NCBI RefSeq assembly: GCF_002095475.1
Contig: NZ_MLFR01000016.1
Location: forward strand, 1 to 64,000
Direction: 5' to 3'
DNA from: Pantoea rwandensis
GTDB taxonomy: Bacteria; Pseudomonadota; Gammaproteobacteria; Enterobacterales; Enterobacteriaceae
Length of the DNA: 64,000 nucleotides
A program made the translations under genes and the position numbers. The first letter of the stretch is position 1. Each line of letters opens with the position of its first letter. This document shows positions 18,932 to 27,785 of the stretch, one piece after another. The notes beneath the pieces were generated by a model. It was not told the DNA's origin, did no database searches, and worked only from the letters and a program-made list of their open reading frames with translations.

Positions 18932-18980
18932 AATGATTGAGGGCAACGAAGGACGTTGAGATGTCATTCGTTGCAAGATT

Positions 18981-19041
18981 GCGCAATAAATTGCGCCGCT
19001 ACGGCCAGTGCAACGGTTTGTAGCGACGCGATTTATCGCGC
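18981..19041. repeat. REPIN-like inverted pair after putA
   Basis: Left arm 18981-19002 begins GCGCAATAAATTGCGCC; right arm 19020-19041 is its near-perfect inverse (18 of 22 positions). Each arm is itself a small hairpin around AATAAATT or GATTTATC. The right arm plus TTTTT (19042-19046) can serve as the putA terminator. Such paired short palindromes are typical of dispersed REP-type elements. Confidence 0.6.
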
Positions 19042-19049
19042 TTTTTGCT

Positions 19050-20132
19050 TTACGCCACTGACTTGCTGCGCTTCAGACCGATTAAGGTCGGGAACACAAA
19101 CAGCGACTGCCCCAATCCACGGTTGGTCAGAGACCATACCGCCACTGAACACAGCGAACAGATACCCACAATCGCGATAGGATAGAAACACGCCCACATC
19201 ACCGAGAACCACGCATGTTCAAACAGATGATGGCGCTGAGCGAACAGAATCGCTGACATGCCAAAGAACTCAATGAAGATACGATGGATCACGTAAATCT
19301 GCAGTGTGTTACGCCCAATCCAGTTAAAGTACGTCATCTTGAAGTGCGCGTTAAGCCAGCGGCAAGCCGCCACGCTCACCAGCACCGCGATGATGCACAG
19401 GAACAGACTCTTATCCAAGCCGAAGATAATGTGGATGCCTGAGACGGCAGCCAGTAATGCCCATGGCAGGATGTTCTCGCGACGCCATTCGCTCAACCGC
19501 AACATCAATGGGCTCCAGAATGCCCCCAGCAGGAAGAACAGGAAATACTGCGCCACACTCTGCGGTCCCCAGTACGGAATGATCTTCTCAACGGCCAGAT
19601 AGTTAAGCACCACCGCTACCACCAGTAACGCCACTTTCTGCTTGTGAAAAATCTTGGCGCACAGGAAATAGAGCGCTAAGCCGTACAGATACCACGAGGT
19701 ACTCATCGCCATAAAGGTCAGCTTAAGGAATTCAAACAGCGAACCGGCATAAGCCGCATTCAGGTTCTGCGAAATACGCTGTCCGGTGATCTCAGTGGAA
19801 ATGCCCACAATCGACCACCACTGAATAAAGCCCCAAAGAATATAGAGATAGAACAGATTAGTAATACGACTGGTAAACACCTGCTTCCACGGGCGATTCA
19901 GAATCCCGTTGGTTGCCAGTAAGCCAGAAACAAAGAAAAAGGCTGGCATACGCAGCGGCGATAAAACGGTATTAAAGTGCACCCATATTTCTGCTGGGAT
20001 CCAACCCGCCGTCAAATATTTCACCGTTCCTTCAAATCCGGGTAATACGGTGTGATATAACACCACCAGCAATATACAGGCCCCCTTAAGGGTATTGACC
20101 CAAGCAATATCTTCTTTTCTGGCGTTGTTCAT
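19050..20132 (-). CDS. Acyltransferase-3 family membrane protein
   Basis: 360 residues, about ten membrane helices. The N-terminal WVNTLKGACILLVVLYHT block, with the catalytic-type His after helix 1, and RMPAFFFVSGLL mark the acyltransferase-3/OafA-like or fucose 4-O-acetylase-like family, which moves acyl groups (often acetyl) onto envelope sugars. The ATG at 20132 follows GGGAG; the open frame extends further up but has no site. It is a paralogue of the gene at 20546 in the same orientation, 414 bases upstream. Target glycan unknown. Confidence 0.8.
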   Translation of the reverse strand: MNNARKEDIAWVNTLKGACILLVVLYHTVLPGFEGTVKYLTAGWIPAEIWVHFNTVLSPLRMPAFFFVSGLLATNGILNRPWKQVFTSRITNLFYLYILWGFIQWWSIVGISTEITGQRISQNLNAAYAGSLFEFLKLTFMAMSTSWYLYGLALYFLCAKIFHKQKVALLVVAVVLNYLAVEKIIPYWGPQSVAQYFLFFLLGAFWSPLMLRLSEWRRENILPWALLAAVSGIHIIFGLDKSLFLCIIAVLVSVAACRWLNAHFKMTYFNWIGRNTLQIYVIHRIFIEFFGMSAILFAQRHHLFEHAWFSVMWACFYPIAIVGICSLCSVAVWSLTNRGLGQSLFVFPTLIGLKRSKSVA

Positions 20133-20545
20133 ATGGTTTACTCCCGATGCTGTGTAGGTCTTAAAAGGAGAAGTATGAGGAAAAAAGCAATGAAGCATTT
20201 CTGGTTATTCAACGATTATTAAACACGCTTGCACGCACTGACTGTAGCGAAAGTCCTAAAAGTCTTTTCGTGGTCCTGATATAACAATACTTTACAGTCC
20301 CAGTCATTCTTCGAATACTAAGCAGACTAAGAATATTTGCCTTAAATTGAGGGGTTAACCTTCACAACGAGGATAATTCGATATGTCTTTTCAGGCGGGT
20401 AAATTGAGAACAATCCATCACGATAACAGCCAGATAATAATCAAACCTTTTTCAGATAATGATTAAATGTGGCAAATGGATAAGCGGGAATATTTCAGGT
20501 GTGCTAAGTGAAAATAATAAGGGCCAGTGAACTGGCCCTTATCAA
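20133..20545. other. AT-rich gap between acyltransferase paralogues
   Basis: 413 bases. Apart from the terminator at 20518-20541 I see no structure or gene. It presumably carries an independent promoter for the downstream paralogue. Confidence 0.5.
20518..20541 (-). terminator. Terminator of second acyltransferase gene
   Basis: Perfect 11-bp stem TAAGGGCCAGT/ACTGGCCCTTA (20518-20528 with 20531-20541) with a 2-base centre, just after the minus-strand stop at 20546. The downstream minus-strand bases are TATTTT. Confidence 0.8.
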
Positions 20546-21634
20546 TTATTGCAATGGTGCGGATTTAGCTTCTAATGCCGGTTTGCGCAGAAGACGTGGA
20601 TATAAGAATAAAACGCGCCCTGGACCGCGATTCAACAGTGTCCATACCAATAGCGAGACAGACACACACACCGCCACGCCAGTAACAGGCATCAGTAACG
20701 CCCACGCCCAACTGAACGCCGCATGACCAAACCAGCCGTAGTGCAGCGCAATCGCAATCGCGCTAAGCCCGAGCAGTTCGATAAAGATGCGGTGCAGCAC
20801 ATAAATTTGCAGCGTGTTACGACCAATCCAGTTAAGCCATGCCATGTTAAGCCGCTCATTAAGGAAACGGCACACCACAATACCAAACACGATGGTCAGC
20901 AGGCTGTAGAACGGATTTTTATAGATGCCACCCACATGATGCGCCACACCGATTAACGCGATAACAGCCAGCAGCAACCAGTGCTGACGTTTGAGCTGGC
21001 TTATCTCAATCAGAGACTGGCTAAAGAACACACCGAGCAGGAAGTAGAGATAATTCTGCGCCACGCTTGCGGGTCCCCAGCCGGGAATCAGGCTGAACTG
21101 CGCTGCATAGTTAGCCAGAATGGCCAGCAATACCAGTGCGATTTTCTGACGATGGAACAGCTTAGTGACCAGGAAGAACCCGGACAGCGCATAGAGGTAC
21201 CACAGGCTGGTCATGGCGGTCATTAACAGCTTGATGAACTCAAAGGGTGAATCCGCATAAGCGGCATTCTTAGTACTGGAGAGACGTTCTCCCAGATGCG
21301 TCGAGATGTAGTGGATGCTCAGCCATTGAATCGCCCCCCACAGTAAATACAGGTAGACGATATTACTGAACTTCTTGGTGAACACCTCTTTCCAGCTCTT
21401 CTTGACGATTGAACTTGCCGCCAGCAACCCAGAGACAAAGAAGAATGCAGGCATACGCAGCGGTGAAAGATAGGTATTGAATGTCACCCACCAGTGGGCG
21501 GGAACGACACCGGCGGTGAGATGATGTATCGAAGGAGCGAAGGTGGTGATGATTGAGTGGTGCAACACCACCAGCAAGATACATGCACCTTTTAGCGTGT
21601 TGATCCAGAGGACCTCATTTCTGGCATTACTCAT
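20546..21634 (-). CDS. Acyltransferase-3 family membrane protein (paralogue)
   Basis: 362 residues with the same architecture as the 19050-20132 product: VLWINTLKGACILLVVLHHS, LSPLRMPAFFFVSGLLAAS, WLNWIGRNTLQIYVLHRIFIELLG. The two proteins share these blocks nearly word for word and probably arose by tandem duplication. Predicted inner-membrane O-acyltransferase; acceptor unknown. AGGAC precedes the ATG. It has its own terminator, so the pair need not be co-transcribed. Confidence 0.8.
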   Translation of the reverse strand: MSNARNEVLWINTLKGACILLVVLHHSIITTFAPSIHHLTAGVVPAHWWVTFNTYLSPLRMPAFFFVSGLLAASSIVKKSWKEVFTKKFSNIVYLYLLWGAIQWLSIHYISTHLGERLSSTKNAAYADSPFEFIKLLMTAMTSLWYLYALSGFFLVTKLFHRQKIALVLLAILANYAAQFSLIPGWGPASVAQNYLYFLLGVFFSQSLIEISQLKRQHWLLLAVIALIGVAHHVGGIYKNPFYSLLTIVFGIVVCRFLNERLNMAWLNWIGRNTLQIYVLHRIFIELLGLSAIAIALHYGWFGHAAFSWAWALLMPVTGVAVCVSVSLLVWTLLNRGPGRVLFLYPRLLRKPALEAKSAPLQ

Positions 21635-21842
21635 TGTTTTGTCCTGATTGCGCCATGAATTTGTAAAGAATTATTTATATTTACAAAGTTGTCTCAATCG
21701 GGCGGGTCTTAAAAATGATTTCACCAGTTGCCAAATGATTTTTAAATTAAATAAAAACCTTAATTTCAGTGAGTTATTGCACAGGAGTGAAAACATTTTC
21801 AGAAGAAACTGAGGAGGCATAAAGCAGGTAAAAAGAAGGAAA

Positions 21843-21863
21843 CGCCGTCAGATCCAGACGGCG
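21843..21863 (-). terminator. Terminator of the tcy operon
   Basis: CGCCGTC/GACGGCG stem (21843-21849 with 21857-21863), loop of 7, followed on the minus strand by a T-rich run (TTTCCTTCTTTTT). Confidence 0.8.
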
Positions 21864-21870
21864 CTAGAGA

Positions 21871-22623
21871 CTATTGATTAAGAAACTTGTCAAGAAATTG
21901 CCGAGTACGTGCCTGTTGCGGATTGCTGAACAGCGCTTTTGCGTCGCCCTGTTCCACAATACGGCCTTGATCCATAAAGATGGCGCGATCCGCAACGTCC
22001 CGTGCAAAGCTCATCTCATGGGTGACAATCACCATGGTGCGTTTCTCCTGCGCCAGTGCGCGGATGGTGTTAAGCACCTCGCCCACCAGCTCGGGGTCGA
22101 GCGCCGAAGTCGGCTCGTCAAACAGAATTACCTCGGGACGCATGGCCAGCGCACGGGCAATGGCGACACGCTGCTGCTGCCCCCCCGAAAGACGGCGCGG
22201 GAAGCTATCTTCCTTGCCGTGCAAACCCACTTTCTCCAGCAAACTGCGCGCACGCGCAACCGCTTCTGCCTTAGGTTCACCTTTCACGATCACCGGTCCC
22301 TCAATGATGTTCTCCAGCACTGAACGGTGCGGGAACAGATTGAAGTTTTGGAACACGAAACCGACCTGCTGGCGCAAACGCCTCACCTGCTCTTTTTGCT
22401 TGTGAAGGCCTATGCTGGCGTCAATGGTGATATTGCCCACCGTGACGCGGCCACTGTCGGGCACTTCCAGCAGATTAATGCTGCGTAGCAAAGTGGTCTT
22501 GCCTGATCCGCTCGGTCCAATAATCGCCACCACTTCGCCCGGCGCGACATCGAGATCGATACCGTGCAGTACCGTCTGACCATGAAACTGTTTTACCAAC
22601 TGACGTACTTCAATCGCGCTCAT
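21871..22623 (-). CDS. tcyN: Cystine ABC transporter ATPase
   Basis: 250 residues. Walker A GPSGSGKT (36-43), Q-loop, signature LSGGQQQR, Walker B VILFDEPTSALDP and H-loop VTHEM are all present. It is the polar-amino-acid type and colinear with E. coli TcyN (YecC), which powers L-cystine (and diaminopimelate or djenkolate) uptake with TcyL and TcyJ. It overlaps tcyL by 4 bases. Last gene of the unit. Confidence 0.9.
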   Translation of the reverse strand: MSAIEVRQLVKQFHGQTVLHGIDLDVAPGEVVAIIGPSGSGKTTLLRSINLLEVPDSGRVTVGNITIDASIGLHKQKEQVRRLRQQVGFVFQNFNLFPHRSVLENIIEGPVIVKGEPKAEAVARARSLLEKVGLHGKEDSFPRRLSGGQQQRVAIARALAMRPEVILFDEPTSALDPELVGEVLNTIRALAQEKRTMVIVTHEMSFARDVADRAIFMDQGRIVEQGDAKALFSNPQQARTRQFLDKFLNQ

Positions 22624-23288
22624 TTCACCTCCCGATCCTGACGATTCACATGCGCCTCCAGGCGGTTTTGTAACGCCGACAGCACGGTAGCCATCACCCA
22701 GTAAATCAGCGATGCCGCCAGATACATGGTGAACACTTCCAGAGTACGCGAGGTGATGAGCTGTGCCTGGCGGAACAACTCTGGCACCTGAATGGTCGCG
22801 GCCAGTGAGGTGTCTTTGACCAGACTGATAAAGCTGTTACCGAGTGGCGGTAACGCCGTACGCGCAGCCTGCGGCAGAATGACACGGCGCAAGGTCTGCC
22901 ACGGCGACATACCGATACTGGCTGCCGCTTCCCATTGACCACGCTCTATGGCGGCAATCGCACCACGCAGTGATTCGGAAGCATAAGCTGCCGTATTGAG
23001 GGAAAGGCCAATCATGGCGGACGGTATCGGATCCAGTTCAATACCAAACTGCGGCAGACCGTAGTAGATCATAAACAGTTGAGCAATCAGCGGTGTGCCA
23101 CGAAAAATCGACACATAGATACGCGCCAGCCAGTTAATCGGCCAGAAGTGCGACAGGCGCATCAGTGCCAGCACGAAGCCAAGTACCAGGCCGAAGAACA
23201 TCCCGCCGATACTGAGCTGCAGTGTGAACAGCGCGCCCTTGAGTAAAAATGGTGCTGAATCCAGCACCAGTTGTAAGCTTTCCTGCAT
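22620..23288 (-). CDS. tcyL: Cystine ABC transporter permease
   Basis: 222 residues with five hydrophobic segments and the HisM-type permease signature EAAASIGMSPWQTLRRVILPQA, which contacts the ATPase. Colinear with E. coli TcyL (YecS). It starts on the last base of tcyJ and overlaps tcyN by 4 bases, showing tight translational coupling. Confidence 0.9.
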   Translation of the reverse strand: MQESLQLVLDSAPFLLKGALFTLQLSIGGMFFGLVLGFVLALMRLSHFWPINWLARIYVSIFRGTPLIAQLFMIYYGLPQFGIELDPIPSAMIGLSLNTAAYASESLRGAIAAIERGQWEAAASIGMSPWQTLRRVILPQAARTALPPLGNSFISLVKDTSLAATIQVPELFRQAQLITSRTLEVFTMYLAASLIYWVMATVLSALQNRLEAHVNRQDREVK

Positions 23289-24088
23289 TATTTAGTGACG
23301 TCCGCGCCGAACCATTTCTCAGACAGTTTGCTCAGCGAGCCATCTTTCTGCATGTCGGCAATCGCCGCATCAATGGCTTTCAGCAAATCGTCGTTGCCTT
23401 TACGCAGCGCAACGCCTGATTCCAGACGGGAGAACGCTGGGCCTGCAACGGCCATGGTATCGCCGGTTTTCTTCACCAGATCCAAAGCCGCTAATCGGTC
23501 AACCAGGATGGCATTAAGACGGCCTGAACGCAGATCCTGATATTTCGTTGGGTCATCATCATAAGTACGGATGTCCACGCCCTTGACATTGTCGCGCAGC
23601 CACTGCTCGTAGTTAGAACCAAGGCCTACCCCCACCTTCTTGCCAGACAGATCTTCCGGCTTGGTGATGGTGCCAGCATTTTTCTTCAGCGTCAGCGCCT
23701 GCACGCCAGAGATGGTGTAAGGCGTGGAGAAGTCATACTTCTTCTTACGCTCAGGTGAAATCGTCACCTGGTTAATCACCACATCAATACGTTTCGAGTC
23801 CAGCGCGGCCAGCATGCCATCCCATTTGGTCGGTTTGAGATCGGCTTTTACACCGAGATGCTTAGCCAGTTCCTGCGCAAATTCAACTTCGAAACCGGTG
23901 AGTTTGCCGCTTTCGTCCTGGAAACTGAACGGTGGATAAGTGCCTTCAAGACCTACGCGCAGCTCGCCTTTGCTTTTCACCTGCGCCAGCAGATCTTCTG
24001 CTGCGAAAGATTTGACGTTAACGCCCGCGACCAGCGCGACCGCCATCATGCCCATCACCAGTTGGCGACGAATTGGAGAGAAAGCCAT
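23288..24088 (-). CDS. tcyJ: Cystine-binding periplasmic protein (FliY)
   Basis: 266 residues. Signal peptide about 1-29 (RRQLVMGMMAVALVAG ... SFAAED). The solute-binding type-3 domain is near-identical in blocks to E. coli FliY/TcyJ (VGLEGTYPPFSFQ, KPTKWDGMLAALDSKRIDVV, YDDDPTKYQDLRSGR, KWFGADVTK end). It binds L-cystine for TcyLN. The ATG at 24088 gives the normal N-terminus; an upstream in-frame start at 24139 would precede the signal peptide with 17 extra residues. In E. coli this gene lies between fliZ and dcyD; here dcyD comes first. Confidence 0.92.
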   Translation of the reverse strand: MAFSPIRRQLVMGMMAVALVAGVNVKSFAAEDLLAQVKSKGELRVGLEGTYPPFSFQDESGKLTGFEVEFAQELAKHLGVKADLKPTKWDGMLAALDSKRIDVVINQVTISPERKKKYDFSTPYTISGVQALTLKKNAGTITKPEDLSGKKVGVGLGSNYEQWLRDNVKGVDIRTYDDDPTKYQDLRSGRLNAILVDRLAALDLVKKTGDTMAVAGPAFSRLESGVALRKGNDDLLKAIDAAIADMQKDGSLSKLSEKWFGADVTK

Positions 24089-24223
24089 GTTTACCCCATT
24101 TATTGTGATGTGTTGTGTGCTGTGGGGCAGCGAAACCAATGTTTGCCGCCCTTTCGTTATTGGCGTTATTGCGCACTTCAGCCTGCAATAACCGCCGGAT
24201 TATAAACTTTTTTTGGTGCTGTC

Positions 24224-25210
24224 TCAGACCGAAGGATGATAAGCAAATAACGCTGGCGATCCACCGGTATGCACAAACAGCAGCGGACCTTCACGTCGGA
24301 AACGATTCTGCGCAATGCCATCGATCAGGCCCGCCATCGCTTTGCCGGTGTACACCGGGTCCAGCATGATGCCTTCAAGACGTGCCAGTAACTTGACCGC
24401 TTCCATCCCCTCTTCATTCGGTTCACCGTAGCGTGGCGCAAAATAGTCATCCCACAAGGTAATGGGCGCGTGCGCCTGAACTTCTAGCTGTTCAGCCAGT
24501 GCAGTACGAATACGCTCCACCACCGGCAGCTGTGCTTCGACCTTACGCGAAACGGTCACGCCAATCAGTTCGCTTTGCGGTAACAGATGTTCCAGCCCGA
24601 CGGCTAAGCCCGCATGGGTTCCGGCGCTGCCAGAAGCCACCACCACGGCGGCAAAATCCACCACGCCTTCGCTCTGATGGGCAATTTCCTGGGCACATTC
24701 GACATAGCCCAACGCACCTAACGCGTTAGAACCCCCGACAGGCACCACATAAGGTCGGAAACCCTGCGCTTCGAGGCGTTCCGCCTGTTCGGCCAATTGC
24801 TGAGTCGGATTATGTAACGCCTCCACCATAACGACCTCAGCATCCATCAGGTCGAGCAGCAAACGGTTACCGTTGGAGAGATAGTTTTCAGAGGCGGTGC
24901 CAATTGGATTTTCCAGCAAGGCCACGCATTTCAATCCGAGACGTGCTGCAACGGCAGCGGTCTGGCGCACATGGTTTGACTGAATAGCCCCCGCCGTCAG
25001 CAGGACATCAGCCCCTTCACGCAGCGCATCGGCAGCGAGAAATTCGAGCTTGCGCAGCTTATTACCGCCTAAGGCGACAGGGGTGAAATCATCGCGCTTG
25101 ATAAAAATATCGCGGCCAAGGTAGTCAGAAAGCCGTGGTAAATGCTCAAGCGGCGTCGGCGCACCGAGTAATTCGAGACGTGGGAACTGGTGCAAAAGGT
25201 GTAAGGACAA
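24224..25210 (-). CDS. dcyD: D-cysteine desulfhydrase
   Basis: 328 residues, exactly the E. coli length. PLP enzyme of the ACC-deaminase/D-cysteine desulfhydrase family; Schiff-base Lys in [13 protein letters not shown], and [14 protein letters not shown] is conserved. It degrades D-cysteine to pyruvate, H2S and ammonia. I place the start at a TTG (25210): it has a perfect GGAGG five bases upstream and gives [12 protein letters not shown], which aligns with the E. coli N-terminus; the in-frame ATG at 25222 has no such site. It lies between fliZ and tcyJ, the swap of the E. coli order. Confidence 0.9.
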   Translation of the reverse strand: MSLHLLHQFPRLELLGAPTPLEHLPRLSDYLGRDIFIKRDDFTPVALGGNKLRKLEFLAADALREGADVLLTAGAIQSNHVRQTAAVAARLGLKCVALLENPIGTASENYLSNGNRLLLDLMDAEVVMVEALHNPTQQLAEQAERLEAQGFRPYVVPVGGSNALGALGYVECAQEIAHQSEGVVDFAAVVVASGSAGTHAGLAVGLEHLLPQSELIGVTVSRKVEAQLPVVERIRTALAEQLEVQAHAPITLWDDYFAPRYGEPNEEGMEAVKLLARLEGIMLDPVYTGKAMAGLIDGIAQNRFRREGPLLFVHTGGSPALFAYHPSV

Positions 25211-25296
25211 TGCAGCCTCCATTCGGGCAATATGCAATTATCCATACAGTGTTGCAGAAGATGAGAAAAGTCGCACCCGGAATTCGACGTGTGCGG

Positions 25297-25330
25297 CCCT
25301 TGTTGTCGCTATGCTCAGCGACAACAAGGG
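25297..25330 (-). other. 13-bp perfect hairpin between fliZ and dcyD
   Basis: CCCTTGTTGTCGC/GCGACAACAAGGG (25297-25309 with 25318-25330), 8-base loop, just past the fliZ stop. On the transcribed strand the following bases are GC-rich, not a T-run, so it is more likely an mRNA-stabilising or attenuating structure than a simple terminator. Confidence 0.55.
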
Positions 25331-25341
25331 TAGGATCACAA

Positions 25342-25845
25342 TTAGCCCTGCTGCCAGCCTAAAAACTGGTCATATTTTCGCAGTGCGATGCGGTAATTAT
25401 TGTTACCCGCGTCGGGCAAATCATTTTCCAGACACTCATGCCAGCTGTTGCCCCGTAATTTGTCTGCCGGGAAATTTTTCGCTTTCAGCATGTCGTCAAG
25501 ACGACGCAGGCGAACCACATATTCACGAATCGTGCTGTGACTCATTTCGGTCTGTTCAAACAAATACTGCTTAAACGCCATGATATCGAAGTAATTTGGA
25601 TGGGTATTACAAAAAATATCGCTACAGAAACGACATAACGCGGTTAATTCCGGCTGGAGTTTCATCCACACCTGATCGTCAATCATTTGGTCCATCCGAG
25701 CGATGGCCTCTTTATTAATGATCTGGCCGCGGAATACTAACGCCATGCGGTCTAGAACCTTGCCACAATGTGAACAGTTGCTTTGGCTGTGTTTGTAGTC
25801 TTTAAGATAGCGACTTAAAGGTCTGGCTTTGGCTTTGGCTCCCAT
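25342..25845 (-). CDS. fliZ: Flagella/curli balance regulator FliZ
   Basis: 167 residues. RPLSRYLKDYKHSQ, FKQYLFEQTEMS, REYVVRLRRLD and NNYRIALRKYDQF match FliZ. The central helices resemble a tyrosine-recombinase core-binding domain, and in E. coli the protein acts as a DNA-binding antagonist of sigma-S-dependent genes, including curli, while favouring flagellar class 2/3 genes. Four Cys (SHCGK and RFCSDIFC) are retained. Co-transcribed with fliA (48-base gap). About 16 residues shorter at the C-terminus than the E. coli protein. Confidence 0.92.
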   Translation of the reverse strand: MGAKAKARPLSRYLKDYKHSQSNCSHCGKVLDRMALVFRGQIINKEAIARMDQMIDDQVWMKLQPELTALCRFCSDIFCNTHPNYFDIMAFKQYLFEQTEMSHSTIREYVVRLRRLDDMLKAKNFPADKLRGNSWHECLENDLPDAGNNNYRIALRKYDQFLGWQQG

Positions 25846-25893
25846 TGCTGAGTCCCCGGTTTTATTATTTTTCGATCCCAGGAACTGATTCTG

Positions 25894-26616
25894 TCAGCGC
25901 GCCCCCGACAATCGGGCACGCAGGCGTTTTATCGCCTGACTGTGCAACTGGCTGACGCGGGATTCCCCCACTTCAAGCACTGCGCCAATCTCTTTCAGGT
26001 TCAGTTCTTCCTGGTAGTACAGTGTGAGCACTAATTTTTCACGATCGGGTAATGCCTCGATCGCTTCAATTACGCGGTCACGAAGGTTTCCTTCCATTAA
26101 TTGATGAAGCGGGTTGGCTTCCTCATGCCCCTCCGTCACCAATTCCGCACTGTCCCCGTGTTCTTCTCGATATTCATCATAGGAGAAGAGTTGGCTGTTA
26201 TTCGTATCGAGCAAAATTTGCCGATACTCTTCCAGCGAAACATTCAACTGTTCAGCCACTTCCTGCTCAGTAGCCGAGCGCCCCAACGCTTGTTCTACCT
26301 GATGCATGGCACCAGCCACTTCGCGCGCATTACGACGTACGCTACGAGGTGCCCAGTCGCGACTGCGCAGTTCATCCAGCATTGCGCCTCGGATACGCTG
26401 CACGGCATAAGTGGTAAAGGCAGTGCCTTGTAGCGCGTCATAACGCTCCACGGCATTCAATAATCCGATACCACCCGCTTGCAGCAGATCGTCAAGCTCA
26501 ACGCTGGCTGGCAAACGCACCTGCAAGCGCAACGCTTCATGCCGCACCAGAGGAACGTAGCGCTGCCAGAGCGAATGTTTATCCATCACGCCATCGGGCG
26601 TATAGAGATCGTTCAC
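25894..26616 (-). CDS. fliA: Flagellar sigma factor sigma-28
   Basis: 240 residues with all sigma-70-family regions: region 2 (DLLQAGGIGLLNAVERYD, AVQRIRGAMLDELRSRDW), region 3 and region 4 (LPDREKLVLTLYYQEELNLKEIGAVLEVGESRVSQ split over a helix-turn-helix). It directs RNA polymerase to late flagellar and chemotaxis promoters and is held by FlgM. The start is GTG at 26616, as in E. coli. Its own sigma-28 promoter lies at 26641-26667. Confidence 0.96.
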   Translation of the reverse strand: MNDLYTPDGVMDKHSLWQRYVPLVRHEALRLQVRLPASVELDDLLQAGGIGLLNAVERYDALQGTAFTTYAVQRIRGAMLDELRSRDWAPRSVRRNAREVAGAMHQVEQALGRSATEQEVAEQLNVSLEEYRQILLDTNNSQLFSYDEYREEHGDSAELVTEGHEEANPLHQLMEGNLRDRVIEAIEALPDREKLVLTLYYQEELNLKEIGAVLEVGESRVSQLHSQAIKRLRARLSGAR

Positions 26617-26640
26617 GTTGACTACCCTGCGTTAATAAAG

Positions 26641-26667
26641 TTATCGGCATGATTATCCAATTCTGTA
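26641..26667 (-). promoter_or_regulatory. Sigma-28 promoter of fliA
   Basis: On the minus strand TACAGAAT-N11-GCCGATAA; the -10 is a perfect match to the sigma-28 consensus and the -35 agrees at five of eight. It ends 25 bases before the fliA GTG. Autoactivation of fliA is known in E. coli. Confidence 0.8.
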
Positions 26668-26727
26668 GGGGTTTTGATTGGCAGAATAGACAGGAAAAAG
26701 CGAGGTTATTTCAAATTTGTTATGGAT

Positions 26728-26746
26728 GGCGGTGCAATGCACCGCC
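26728..26746. repeat. REP-like palindrome
   Basis: GGCGGTG/CACCGCC (26728-26734 with 26740-26746), loop CAATG, between the HNH-like gene and fliA. No T-run follows on either strand, so it is not a standard terminator. Confidence 0.45.
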
Positions 26747-26759
26747 GTAAGCGCAGCGG

Positions 26760-27728
26760 CTAGCGAAGATTACGCAGCCGTTGCCGCGTGCCAGGCGGCA
26801 CGGCATCCCACAGCACACAGGTCTTTCCTGCAAGCGTCTGATAAAAATCGCTTATCGGCGCTTCTGTTTCCAGTGCAGGATTAAATAAAACCTCCCCAGT
26901 TTCCGCGTCGATACTTATCATTTTATTGATGAACAGCCGCTGTAAGTCACTGCGCAGGAACAAACCATTATCGACACTGTTATCCGCCAGAAAACCTTCT
27001 TCATTTTCTTGCGTGTCGATGTAGCACGCTTCCACCCAAGGCCAGCTATGCCGTTCCGTGAGTTGTGTGCCGGTAATAATGCAAGCACCATAGCGGGCTT
27101 TCACCGCCGAACTGAACTCCGCCTGGCTGGCGCGCTGCAGCACTTTGGCTTTCACACGGCGCCCCACTTCCGTACCAGACATCACCGCCGTTGGCACTTT
27201 ATGCTGCGGCGTACTCAGCACCACCAGGAACTGAATCTTGCGCGACAGCGGGAAGCAAGGATGAGCCTGGGAATCGAACAGCTGCCAATACTCATCCTCT
27301 TCCGTCTGGCGCATCAGCACCAGCTTGAAGCCCCGGCTGGTGAGTAGGTTCTGCGCCTCCGCCGAATTCGGGTCGAGCATGGCATAGACCTGAGTTTCCC
27401 CCACCACTTTCCAGCGCCCCTCTTTCTTTATTTCATCGTTACGACGGAAATAAAGGAAGGCCTGCTGATTTTTTAAATAGTGCTCAAAGCGACGCAGATA
27501 GTTTTTGCGCTCGTTATCTTCCGAAACGAACAGCAGATCCTCCAGCGGGCTGTTGATCTCTTCCTGCGCGAACACCGCGCGGATGACCAGATTGCGAAAG
27601 CTGGTCGACGGGCTCAGCAACCCGCGTGCGGTGAGTTCTTTCTCATCAGGATGCTGCTGCGCATAGCGTAACGCGATCTCTTCGAAAGTCAGCTGCTCAC
27701 CCGGTAACAAGTCATAATTGAAGCGCAT
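26760..27728 (-). CDS. HNH-fold protein with degenerate active site, sigma-28 linked
   Basis: 322 residues. The N-terminal ~180 residues are not recognised. The C-terminal part (about 205-285) follows an HNH_2-type nuclease layout: Cys in YGACIITG, a VEA-x-x-I strand, NGLFLRSDL and the xRLFxxxxISID end. The two expected His are changed: Y236 in EACYI (usually EAAHI) and Q263 in DLQRLF (usually HRLF); the NGL Asn remains. Probably a non-catalytic DNA- or protein-binding relative, or a nuclease using other ligands. I chose the ATG at 27728, behind GGGGT. It has a sigma-28 promoter 58 bases upstream and lies directly before fliA. Flagellar role inferred from that promoter. Confidence 0.65.
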   Translation of the reverse strand: MRFNYDLLPGEQLTFEEIALRYAQQHPDEKELTARGLLSPSTSFRNLVIRAVFAQEEINSPLEDLLFVSEDNERKNYLRRFEHYLKNQQAFLYFRRNDEIKKEGRWKVVGETQVYAMLDPNSAEAQNLLTSRGFKLVLMRQTEEDEYWQLFDSQAHPCFPLSRKIQFLVVLSTPQHKVPTAVMSGTEVGRRVKAKVLQRASQAEFSSAVKARYGACIITGTQLTERHSWPWVEACYIDTQENEEGFLADNSVDNGLFLRSDLQRLFINKMISIDAETGEVLFNPALETEAPISDFYQTLAGKTCVLWDAVPPGTRQRLRNLR

Positions 27729-27785
27729 AGACACCCCAGAAATAAAAAAAGTCGTGCGAAAAAATTGGAATGATTCTGGGGGAAG

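Noticed and set aside
25297-25330. Rho-independent terminator after fliZ
   Set aside because: Perfect stem but GC-rich flank in the transcribed direction; it would also cut off dcyD, which has only 132 bases to its start.
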